Shown here: one piece after another, positions 1 through 6,032 of the stretch | Position numbering within the stretch: position 1 is the stretch's first letter | Layout: each line of letters starts with the position of its first letter | Assembly: GCA_023404805.1 (NCBI GenBank) | Contig: JAEYAL010000333.1 | Span: 1 to 9,541, forward strand | DNA from: Actinomycetes bacterium | GTDB lineage: Bacteria; Actinomycetota; Thermoleophilia; Solirubrobacterales; Solirubrobacteraceae | DNA: 9,541 nucleotides | Reading direction: 5' to 3' | Notes under the pieces: generated by a model | Databases searched by the model: none | What the model saw: the letters and a program-made list of their open reading frames with translations, nothing else | Told to the model about the DNA's origin: nothing | Position numbers and translations under genes: made by a program

Positions 1-13
1 GCGCTAGGACGCC

Positions 14-45
14 GGCGCGGGGCAGCGCGGCGGCCGGCCCGCGCC
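14..45. terminator. GC-rich hairpin at the window edge, possible terminator of an upstream gene
   Basis: GGCGCGGG (14-21) is the exact reverse complement of CCCGCGCC (38-45), giving an 8-bp stem with a 16-nt loop. No U-tract follows, so it is at best an actinobacterial-style terminator for a gene lying left of the window. The region is so G/C-rich that an 8-bp inverted repeat may be chance. Its right arm directly precedes the palindromic repeat copy at about 55-120. Confidence 0.25.
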
Positions 46-54
46 CCCGACGGC

Positions 55-120
55 GCCATCGAGGGCCGGTCGCCCAGCGACATCAAAACCCGCACGCCAG
101 CCGACCACCTCGCCGGCGAC
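55..120 (-). repeat. Single inverted copy of the palindromic intergenic repeat found at 1241-1488
   Basis: Read on the minus strand, this stretch follows the same order as the 62-bp units at 1241-1488: a GGTCG-containing left arm, a core beginning CGTGCGG, the octamer GATGTCGC (GCGACATC at 77-84 on the plus strand), then CGACCGGCC (GGCCGGTCG at 64-72 on the plus strand) and a GGCGCC-type tail. Arms and octamer are conserved while the centre of the core differs. A second copy, in the opposite orientation and about 1.1 kb from the array, shows this is a dispersed family rather than a local tandem expansion. The outer boundaries are approximate. Confidence 0.6.
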
Positions 121-181
121 CGCGAGCATCGTTGGCCCAGGGGGGGGCGAATTTTGGGCCGCCAAACCCTCTAACTAGTAG
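121..181 (+). promoter_or_regulatory. Upstream region of the AbiEi/DUF559 gene: G8 run, small hairpin and weak -10-like box
   Basis: This is the leader of the first gene. It holds a run of eight G (140-147), a short stem TTTGG/CCAAA (153-157 and 162-166, 4-nt loop) and an A/T-rich patch, TAACTA at 172-177, that could serve as a -10 box. No Shine-Dalgarno sequence precedes the ATG at 182. If TAACTA is the -10, transcription would begin around 184, just inside the annotated start, so either the box or the start codon is uncertain. Evidence is pattern only. Confidence 0.25.
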
Positions 182-1213
182 ATGGACGTTTCTGCAGGCC
201 CCAGCCAACATCCCGACGAGCCCTCTCAGCGGCGCACGTCCAAGGCCGAGTTCACCCGACGGATTAATGCCGTCATGGAGCGACAAGCCGGGCGGATCTC
301 ATTTGCGCAACTGCGCCGCCTGGGACTAGAGCGGCAACAGATCGCGAGTCGGCGCCTCAGCGGTGAGCTCATCCTTGAGAGCAAGCCAAAGCCGCAGCGC
401 AAGGGCCCGAAGCGACCGAGAGCCGACCTGACACGACGCGTCTACCGGTCACCTGGAGCGCCGATGACACCGGATGGCAAGCGGTGGGCTGCGTTGTTGA
501 GCGCGCCGGGAATCGGATACCTCGACCACGTCAGCTCCTTGCAGCTCCACGGCCTCGAAGACCTGAGTCATCCGATCCATGTCGTCGTCGAAGGCGGGGG
601 CTGGGAGGGGCCGATCGGCGTCAAGGAACACCGAACGCGGTCACTGCCGCCGGAGGATCGGACCACCGTCCGGAACTTGCGCGGGACGGCCATCCCGCGA
701 GCGCTGATCGCCGCCGCGCCCGATATCGACCGCGAGCGGCTCCACGATCTGCTTGACACCGCCGTGCGGCTAGGCAAGTACGACGGCGACGCGATGATTC
801 GTCTGCTGGAGTCCAGGCAGACCGTCCCGGGGTACGCGCCACTCACTGCTGCGGTCGCCGCGCTCGATTCGACGAGCGGCACGTTCCGCAGTGTGTTCGA
901 ACGCCGCACCATGCGCTTGGTCCAGCGCTCCTCGCTGATACCCGAGCCGGCTGTCAACGTCCTGGCCGAAGGCTTTCGGCCCGACCTGCACTTCGTCGGC
1001 ACGCGGGCCATCATCGAGTGCGACGGACGCGACTACCACCGGTCGCCTGCGCAGATCATCGCCGACGACCGTCGACAACAGATTCTCGAATCACGCGGCT
1101 TCCGGATTCTGCGTCTGCGCTGGGCTGATGTGGTCTACGACGAGGAACGCACCCTCGCCCGGATCGAGCGCTTCGTGCTCGCCAACAGCGAGCCGCCGGT
1201 GAAGGGCGCCTAA
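182..1213 (+). CDS. AbiEi-like winged-helix protein with C-terminal DUF559/Vsr-like PD-(D/E)XK fold
   Basis: A 343-residue protein. The N-terminal part (about residues 24-60, around RISFAQLRRLGL) matches the winged-helix start of AbiEi-type antitoxin-like proteins. It is followed by a RRVYRSPG segment and a middle region (about 95-180) typical of actinobacterial proteins of this build. The C-terminal part (about 237-335) looks like a DUF559/Vsr-like endonuclease fold: candidate active-site residues are E240, D268 (in RPDLHF), E279 and D281 (in AIIECDGRDYH), then a basic helix and the strand GFRILRLRW. I see no AbiEii nucleotidyltransferase toxin next to it, so it is an orphan, not a recognisable type IV toxin-antitoxin pair. 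The function of such fusions is not established; a defence or DNA-processing role is inference. The only in-frame starts near the N-terminus are ATG 182 and ATG 275. I chose 182 because the first predicted helix (RRINAVMERQ) begins before residue 32. Codon use is less G/C-biased than in the downstream genes, suggesting an accessory or acquired gene. Confidence 0.8.
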   Translation: MDVSAGPSQHPDEPSQRRTSKAEFTRRINAVMERQAGRISFAQLRRLGLERQQIASRRLSGELILESKPKPQRKGPKRPRADLTRRVYRSPGAPMTPDGKRWAALLSAPGIGYLDHVSSLQLHGLEDLSHPIHVVVEGGGWEGPIGVKEHRTRSLPPEDRTTVRNLRGTAIPRALIAAAPDIDRERLHDLLDTAVRLGKYDGDAMIRLLESRQTVPGYAPLTAAVAALDSTSGTFRSVFERRTMRLVQRSSLIPEPAVNVLAEGFRPDLHFVGTRAIIECDGRDYHRSPAQIIADDRRQQILESRGFRILRLRWADVVYDEERTLARIERFVLANSEPPVKGA

Positions 1214-1240
1214 GCCGCAGGGTCGGCCTGCTTGCCCGAT

Positions 1241-1488
1241 GGCCGGACGCCCCGCGTACGGAAACAGATGTCGCCAACCGACCGGCCCCCGGGCGCCGTA
1301 CTGGCCGGTCGCCCCGCGTACGGAAATAGATGTCGCCAGCCGACCGGCCCCCGGGCGCCGTACTGGCCGGTCGCCCCGCGTACGGAAACAGATGTCGCCA
1401 GCCGACCGGCCCCCGGGCGCCGCACGGGCCGGTCGCGCCGCAAGTACAGCTTGTACTTCCCAGCCGACCACCCCGCCGGCGCCGCAAG
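1241..1488 (+). repeat. Four tandem 62-bp palindromic units with conserved arms and a changeable core
   Basis: The units begin at 1241, 1303, 1365 and 1427, an exact 62-bp period. Unit 1 differs from unit 2 at three positions, and unit 2 from unit 3 at three. Each has a left arm GGCCGGTCG (unit 1 has one change) and a right arm CGACCGGCC (1279, 1341 and 1403), forming a 9-bp inverted repeat around a core with CGTACGGAAA and GATGTCGC, then a GGGCGCCG linker. Unit 4 keeps the arms (the right one degenerate) and the spacing but has a different core containing AAGTACA/TGTACTT. The period is not a multiple of three and the array begins 28 bp after a stop codon, so it is not coding. There are no unique spacers. 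The build is like REP/BIME-type palindromic intergenic elements; I do not recognise a named family. The array fills most of the 366-bp gap before ettA. Confidence 0.85.
1442..1458. other. Palindrome AAGTACA-GCT-TGTACTT in the core of repeat unit 4
   Basis: Seven-base arms AAGTACA (1442-1448) and TGTACTT (1452-1458) are exact reverse complements separated by three bases. This occupies the place where units 1-3 carry their GTACGGAAA..GATGTCGC core. It could form a small hairpin nested inside the larger arms, or be a dimeric protein site. It is unusually A/T-rich for its surroundings. No function can be assigned. Confidence 0.5.
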
Positions 1489-1491
1489 GGC

Positions 1492-1505
1492 GCCGGTGCA
1501 CCGGC
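1492..1505. other. 14-bp perfect palindrome just after the repeat array
   Basis: GCCGGTGCACCGGC is identical to its own reverse complement. It lies right after repeat unit 4 and about 75 bp before the ettA start. It may be a degenerate remnant of a further repeat unit or an operator-like site. In such G/C-rich DNA, palindromes built from CCGG are not rare, so support is modest. The remaining bases up to the ettA promoter show nothing else I can name. Confidence 0.3.
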
Positions 1506-1567
1506 CCGCGACAGCCGAAAGGGCCGCGCCACACCCCCGCAGGCCGCAACCTGCCCCGCAACGCGGG

Positions 1568-1573
1568 TACCCT
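1568..1573 (+). promoter_or_regulatory. Candidate -10 box (TACCCT) for a leaderless ettA transcript
   Basis: TACCCT fits the actinobacterial TAnnnT -10 pattern and ends 6 nt before the GTG start at 1580. Transcription would therefore begin at or within a base of the start codon. No Shine-Dalgarno sequence is present upstream, consistent with leaderless translation. No convincing -35 box was seen. The same geometry recurs before pepT and the VOC gene. Confidence 0.5.
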
Positions 1574-1579
1574 GATCTT

Positions 1580-3232
1580 GTGGCTCCGCAGTACGTCTTT
1601 CAGATGCACCGATTCAGCAAGGTGCATCCTCCGGATACGACGGTCCTCAAGGACCTCACCCTCTCGTTCCTGTACGGAGCGAAGATCGGCGTGCTCGGGT
1701 ACAACGGCGCGGGCAAGTCGACCATCCTCAAGGTGATGGCGGGCGTCGACGAGGAGTACCGCGGCGAGGCGAACCTCACCGCGGGCGTCTCGGTCGGCTA
1801 CCTGGAGCAGGAGCCGGAGCTCGACGAGTCCAAGGACGTGCGCGGCAACGTCGAAGACGGCCTCGCGGAGATCCGCGACCTGATGAACCGCTTCAACGAG
1901 CTCGCCGCGAACTACTCGGATGAGACCGCTGAGGAGTTCGCCCGGCTCCAGGACAAGATCGACGCCGCCGACGGCTGGAACATCGACCAGAAGCTCGACC
2001 AGGCGATGGACGCCCTGCGCTGCCCGCCCGGCGAAGCGTCGGTCGTCGGCCTGTCCGGCGGTGAGAAGCGCCGCGTCGCGCTCGCCCGCCTGCTGCTGTC
2101 GGCCCCCGACCTGCTCCTCCTCGACGAGCCGACCAACCACCTCGACGCCGAATCCGTCGCCTGGCTCGAGCAGCACCTCGCCGAGTACAAGGGCACCGTC
2201 ATCTCGGTCACCCACGACCGGTACTTCCTCGACAACGTCGCGACCTGGATCCTGGAGCTCGACCGCGGCAACGCCTACCCGTACGAGGGCAACTACTCCA
2301 CGTACCTGGAGGCCAAGCAGAAGCGGATGGAGGCGGAGGCGCGCACCGACGTCAACCGCAAGAAGGCCATCGAGCAGGAGCTCGAGTGGGTCCGCCAGAC
2401 GCCGAAGGGCCGCCAGACCAAGTCCAAGGCCCGCCTGCGCAACTTCCAGGAGCTGCTGGACCAGCAGGAGAACGTCGTCCTCGACGACATCAAGATCCAC
2501 ATCCCGACGGCTGAGCGCCTCGGCGACAAGGTGATCGAGGCCAAGAACCTCACCAAGGCCTACGGCGACAAGCTCCTCTTCGAGGACCTCTCCTTCACGC
2601 TGCCGCCCGGCGGCATCGTCGGCATCATCGGCCCGAACGGCGCCGGCAAGACCACGCTGTTCAAGCTCCTCTCCGGCCGCGAGCAGCCCGACAGCGGCAC
2701 CGTCGAAGTCGGCAACACCGTGAAGATGAGCTACGTCGACCAGTCCCGCGACACGCTCGATCCCAACAAGTCCGTGTGGGAAGAGATCTCCGGCGGCCTC
2801 GACCAGATGATCGTCGGCAAGCAGGTCATCAACTCCCGCCAGTACTGCTCGACGTTCAACTTCAAGGGCTCGCGCCAGCAGCAGAAGGTCGGCTCGCTCT
2901 CCGGCGGCCAGCGCAACCGACTGCACCTGGCCAAGCAGCTCGCCGAGGGCGGCAACGTCCTCCTGCTCGACGAGCCCACGAACGACCTCGACACCGAGAC
3001 GCTCCGCGCGCTCGAGGACGCCGTCCTGAACTTCGCAGGCTGCGCCGTGATCATCTCGCACGATCGCTTCTTCCTCGACCGCGTCTGCACCCACGTGCTC
3101 GCGTTCCGCGGCGAGTCCCAGGTGACCTGGTTCGAAGGCAACTTCGCGTCGTACGAGGAGTACCGCCAGGACGTCCTCGGCGAGGACATCTCGCGGCCTC
3201 ACCGAATCACGTACAAGAAGCTCGCCCGGTAG
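1580..3232 (+). CDS. ettA: Energy-dependent translational throttle protein EttA (ABC-F ATPase)
   Basis: A 550-residue soluble ABC-F protein with two ATPase domains and no membrane segment. E. coli EttA, of similar length, binds the ribosomal E site and gates the first elongation steps according to ATP/ADP level. Domain 1 has Walker A GYNGAGKST (40-48), signature LSGGEKRR (from 158) and Walker B with DEPTNHLD (D182, catalytic E183). Before the signature lies the acidic arm insertion (about 72-150), ending in the EttA-typical AMDALRCPP. The inter-domain linker (about 245-320) is helical and basic, with RQTPKGRQTKSKARL. Domain 2 has Walker A GPNGAGKTT (351-359), signature LSGGQRNR (from 440) and DEPTNDLD (E465). 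The arm, linker and C-terminus (ending YKKLAR) favour EttA over resistance-type ABC-F proteins. I chose GTG 1580 (MAPQYVFQMHRF) because it fits the family N-terminus and a -10 box sits 6 nt before it. The open frame runs back to 1232, but only through the repeat array. Very uniform G/C-ending codons suggest high expression. Confidence 0.95.
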   Translation: MAPQYVFQMHRFSKVHPPDTTVLKDLTLSFLYGAKIGVLGYNGAGKSTILKVMAGVDEEYRGEANLTAGVSVGYLEQEPELDESKDVRGNVEDGLAEIRDLMNRFNELAANYSDETAEEFARLQDKIDAADGWNIDQKLDQAMDALRCPPGEASVVGLSGGEKRRVALARLLLSAPDLLLLDEPTNHLDAESVAWLEQHLAEYKGTVISVTHDRYFLDNVATWILELDRGNAYPYEGNYSTYLEAKQKRMEAEARTDVNRKKAIEQELEWVRQTPKGRQTKSKARLRNFQELLDQQENVVLDDIKIHIPTAERLGDKVIEAKNLTKAYGDKLLFEDLSFTLPPGGIVGIIGPNGAGKTTLFKLLSGREQPDSGTVEVGNTVKMSYVDQSRDTLDPNKSVWEEISGGLDQMIVGKQVINSRQYCSTFNFKGSRQQQKVGSLSGGQRNRLHLAKQLAEGGNVLLLDEPTNDLDTETLRALEDAVLNFAGCAVIISHDRFFLDRVCTHVLAFRGESQVTWFEGNFASYEEYRQDVLGEDISRPHRITYKKLAR

Positions 3233-3240
3233 CAACAGGC

Positions 3241-3260
3241 GGGCTGCCTCCCCGCAGCCC
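3241..3260 (+). terminator. Hairpin after ettA, terminator-like (first copy)
   Basis: GGGCTGC (3241-3247) pairs perfectly with GCAGCCC (3254-3260) around a 6-nt CTCCCC loop, starting 8 bp after the ettA stop. Flanking CAGGC (3236-3240) could alternatively pair with GCCTG (3271-3275), making a longer branched structure. No U-tract follows (TGTAACGG), so this would be a U-less terminator of the kind often proposed in high-GC bacteria, or a 3'-end stabilising hairpin. Confidence 0.55.
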
Positions 3261-3317
3261 TGTAACGGTCGCCTGCGGCGGGCCGGCCTACAAGAAGCTC
3301 GCCCGGTAGCAACAGGC

Positions 3318-3337
3318 GGGCTGCCTCCCCGCAGCCC
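3318..3337 (+). terminator. Hairpin after ettA, second copy in the 77-bp duplication
   Basis: This is an exact copy of the 3241-3260 stem-loop, 77 bp downstream. Two identical hairpins in series between ettA and pepT could act as a double terminator, insulating pepT from the probably highly transcribed ettA. It is also part of the duplication, so its presence may be passive. Confidence 0.5.
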
Positions 3338-3386
3338 TGTAACGGTCGCCTGCGGCGGGCCGGCGTACAAAAAGCTCACCCGGTAG

Positions 3387-3392
3387 TAGCGT
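3387..3392 (+). promoter_or_regulatory. Candidate -10 box (TAGCGT) for a leaderless pepT transcript
   Basis: TAGCGT matches TAnnnT and ends 7 nt before the pepT ATG at 3400, placing the expected transcription start on the start codon. No Shine-Dalgarno sequence is seen. The box begins immediately after the third copy of the ettA tail, so the duplicated sequence supplies the DNA where a -35 region would lie. No clear -35 hexamer was found. Confidence 0.45.
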
Positions 3393-3399
3393 CGGCGGC

Positions 3400-4697
<1,298 letters not shown>

Positions 4698-4701
<4 letters not shown>

Positions 4702-5432
4702 GCCTCCGCCCCGCAACGGCGTTCACCGGCGAAGATCTCGCCCCCGGCTGGAACCAGGAGCTGCCCGGCACCACGATCGAGGTCGTGCTGGAACTCGACG
4801 GGAGCTGGGACCTGGATCTCGGCGGCCGCGTGACGCAGGTCGGAGCGTTTGCCGCTGGGATGCTCGCCGAGCCGGTGCGGTCGCGGTCGCGCGGGCCTGT
4901 TCGATTGGTCCAGCTCGCGGTCGACCCGCTGGACATCCCTGCGTTGCTTGGCGTTCCGGCCGGCGAACTCTCGGGGGCGGCGGTCGCGCTCGACGCCCTG
5001 CTCGGTGCCGACGCCGGCCGGCTCTACGACCAGCTGGATGCCAGCTCAGCACCCGCCGATCTGGCCCAGGAGTGGGCGCTGCGCCGGATCGCCGGCGTGG
5101 AACCGACCGTCCCCGCCGACATCGCCCGCGCGATTGCCCTGCTGAAAGCCAGCGGAGGCGCCCTGCGCATCGAGGCCGTTGCCGCGGAGCTCGGCTGCAG
5201 CCGCCGCCACCTCGCCCGGCGCTTCGCCGAATGGGTCGGCGTGACGCCCAGCGAGTACCGGCGCCTGATCCGCTTCGAAGCCGCGACCGATGCCCTGCGC
5301 GGCGCTCCAGCCCAGCCGCTCGGGGAGCTCGCGCACGCCTGCGGCTACGCCGACCATGCGCATATGGATCGCGAGTTCGCCGCGCTCGCAGGTGCGACGC
5401 CGTCGGCGGTCGCGGCGCGGCTGCAGGCCTGA
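4698..5432 (+). CDS. AraC-family transcriptional regulator with DUF6597-like N-terminal domain
   Basis: A 244-residue cytoplasmic DNA-binding protein. The N-terminal half (about 1-125) resembles the DUF6597-type sensor region: a FDLD-like beta segment (VVLELDGSWDLDLGG), a mid-domain motif around LLGVPAGELSGAAVALDALLG, and a run leading into WALRRI. The C-terminal half is a typical AraC/XylS pair of helix-turn-helices: HTH1 about 156-181 (AVAAELGCSRRHLARRF, then VGVTPSEYRRLIRFEAA) and HTH2 about 206-235 (LGELAHACGYADHAHMDREF, then GATP). The effector is unknown. ATG 4698 overlaps the pepT stop by 4 bp (ATGA); the frame is open further upstream to 4374, but that part is a shadow of pepT. It is followed 93 bp later by a VOC gene. 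Regulators of this type next to a VOC protein are a recurrent actinobacterial arrangement, so control of that gene is a reasonable inference. Confidence 0.9.
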
Positions 5433-5512
5433 GTCCGCCACGGCGCTCGGGCTGCACGGGCGCGACCACCGCACCGGTCCCATCCATTCAAGACGCGGCC
5501 TCACAGCCGGCA

Positions 5513-5518
5513 TACGGT
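5513..5518 (+). promoter_or_regulatory. Candidate -10 box (TACGGT) for a leaderless VOC transcript
   Basis: TACGGT fits TAnnnT and ends 7 nt before the ATG at 5526, the same geometry as at pepT. It overlaps an in-frame GTG at 5517, which argues that 5526 and not 5517 is the true start. A possible -35-like TTCAAG (5487-5492) has a long 20-bp spacing. Its presence means the VOC gene can be expressed separately from pepT and the AraC gene. The rest of the 93-bp gap shows no clear operator. Confidence 0.45.
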
Positions 5519-5525
5519 GGACATC

Positions 5526-5906
5526 ATGAGCAAGCAGGTCGTCTCCATCCTCCGACTCGAGCAGCGCAGCACGCTCGACTGGCTCGCGAACACGTTCGGG
5601 TTCGCGCTGTCGCAGGTCACGCCGCCCGACGGCGACGAGCTCCAGCACGCGCAGCTCCAGTACGGCGACAGCGTGATGATGGCCTCCGGCGGCGGCAAGA
5701 TCGAGCAGGCCACCGGCAAGGCCTCGACCTACCTCACGGTCGCCACCGACGAGGAGGTCGACGCCGGCTACGCCCGCGCCGTCAGCCACGGCGCCGAGAC
5801 CGTCCTCGTGCCCGAGGACCAGCCGTACGGCGGCCGCAACGCGACCGTCAAGGACCCTGAGGGCAACATCTGGAGCATCGGGAGCTACCAGCCGCCGACG
5901 GAGTAA
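5526..5906 (+). CDS. VOC (glyoxalase/bleomycin-resistance fold) family protein
   Basis: A 126-residue single-domain protein with the paired beta-alpha-beta-beta-beta layout of the vicinal oxygen chelate superfamily. The first module covers about residues 3-57 (VVSILRL, DWLANTFGFAL, QHAQLQYGDSVMMAS). The second covers about 68-121, ending in the signature YGGRNATVKDPEGNIWSIGSY (residues 101-121). Within it, the DPxGH motif of many members is DPEGN here (N114), and the first strand lacks the metal-binding His of glyoxalase I, so a glyoxalase I reaction is unlikely. It resembles PhnB-like or resistance-type proteins whose ligand cannot be predicted. The start at ATG 5526 is favoured over GTG 5517 because the latter lies in the -10 box. 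It follows the AraC-type regulator and is probably its target or partner (inference). Confidence 0.9.
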   Translation: MSKQVVSILRLEQRSTLDWLANTFGFALSQVTPPDGDELQHAQLQYGDSVMMASGGGKIEQATGKASTYLTVATDEEVDAGYARAVSHGAETVLVPEDQPYGGRNATVKDPEGNIWSIGSYQPPTE

Positions 5907-5908
5907 GC

Positions 5909-5935
5909 GCCGCGGCTTCTGCGCTGAACCGCGGC
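5909..5935 (+). terminator. Hairpin directly after the VOC gene
   Basis: GCCGCGG (5909-5915) pairs with CCGCGGC (5929-5935) around a 13-nt loop, 2 bp after the stop codon. No U-tract follows. CCGCGG is itself palindromic, so alternative pairings exist. Plausible but weak terminator. Confidence 0.35.
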
Positions 5936-5969
5936 CGCCGAGCACCTCCGTTCCCACGAAACGCCCGCG

Positions 5970-6032
5970 CCCAAATGAACATTCGCCGCCCACTTGTTGT
6001 GTAGACGCGCCTGACGTGGCAGGTTGGCCAAC
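5970..6032 (+). promoter_or_regulatory. Promoter region of the large secreted-protein gene
   Basis: This is the most A/T-rich stretch of the 126-bp gap. A -35-like TTGTGT (5997-6002) is separated by 17 bp from CAGGTT (6020-6025), a -10-like box that ends 7 nt before the GTG at 6033, matching the spacing seen at pepT and the VOC gene but lacking the first T. An alternative reading is a weak Shine-Dalgarno GGCAGG (6018-6023) 9 nt before the GTG, with a promoter further upstream (for example around TGTAGAC, 5999-6005). I cannot decide between them. Confidence 0.35.

Larger units (their letters stand above)
3212..3386 (+). repeat. 77-bp tandem duplication of the ettA end and terminator, plus a third partial copy
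   Basis: Copy 1 (3212-3288) holds the last codons of ettA (YKKLAR and stop), a hairpin and a G/C-rich tail. Copy 2 (3289-3365) is identical except for its final base (C in copy 1, G in copy 2). A third, partial copy (3366-3386) keeps 19 of 21 bases of the YKKLAR-stop segment and then runs directly into the pepT promoter. Only copy 1 is translated as part of ettA. Near-perfect identity of copies 1 and 2 with a more diverged copy 3 suggests an older duplication followed by a recent expansion, perhaps by unequal exchange between the 21-bp ends. An assembly artefact is possible but less likely, since the copies are not fully identical. Confidence 0.9.

Noticed and set aside
1241..1488. Possible CRISPR array from the regular 62-bp spacing
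   Set aside because: The whole 62-bp period is conserved between units 1-3 with no unique spacers, and no cas gene is nearby. It is a tandem palindromic repeat.
1232..1579. N-terminal extension of ettA back to 1232
   Set aside because: The extension would be translated from the 62-bp repeat array (PTDRPPGAVLAG-type repeats). EttA proteins start at the position of GTG 1580, where a -10 box also fits.
1091..3379. Long open frame on the minus strand (762 codons) opposite ettA
   Set aside because: It is a shadow frame caused by G/C-ending codons of ettA; its protein is rich in simple L/V/E/D/R runs with no family motif and runs through the repeat arrays.
3212..3386. Insertion sequence or attachment-site duplication at the ettA end
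   Set aside because: No transposase, integrase or terminal inverted repeats are present; simple tandem duplication explains the three copies. A gene-end duplication like an att site would normally bracket an inserted element, and here nothing lies between.
5046..5993. Minus-strand open frame (315 codons) across the AraC and VOC genes
   Set aside because: It spans two well-supported plus-strand genes and their gap, with no recognisable motif.
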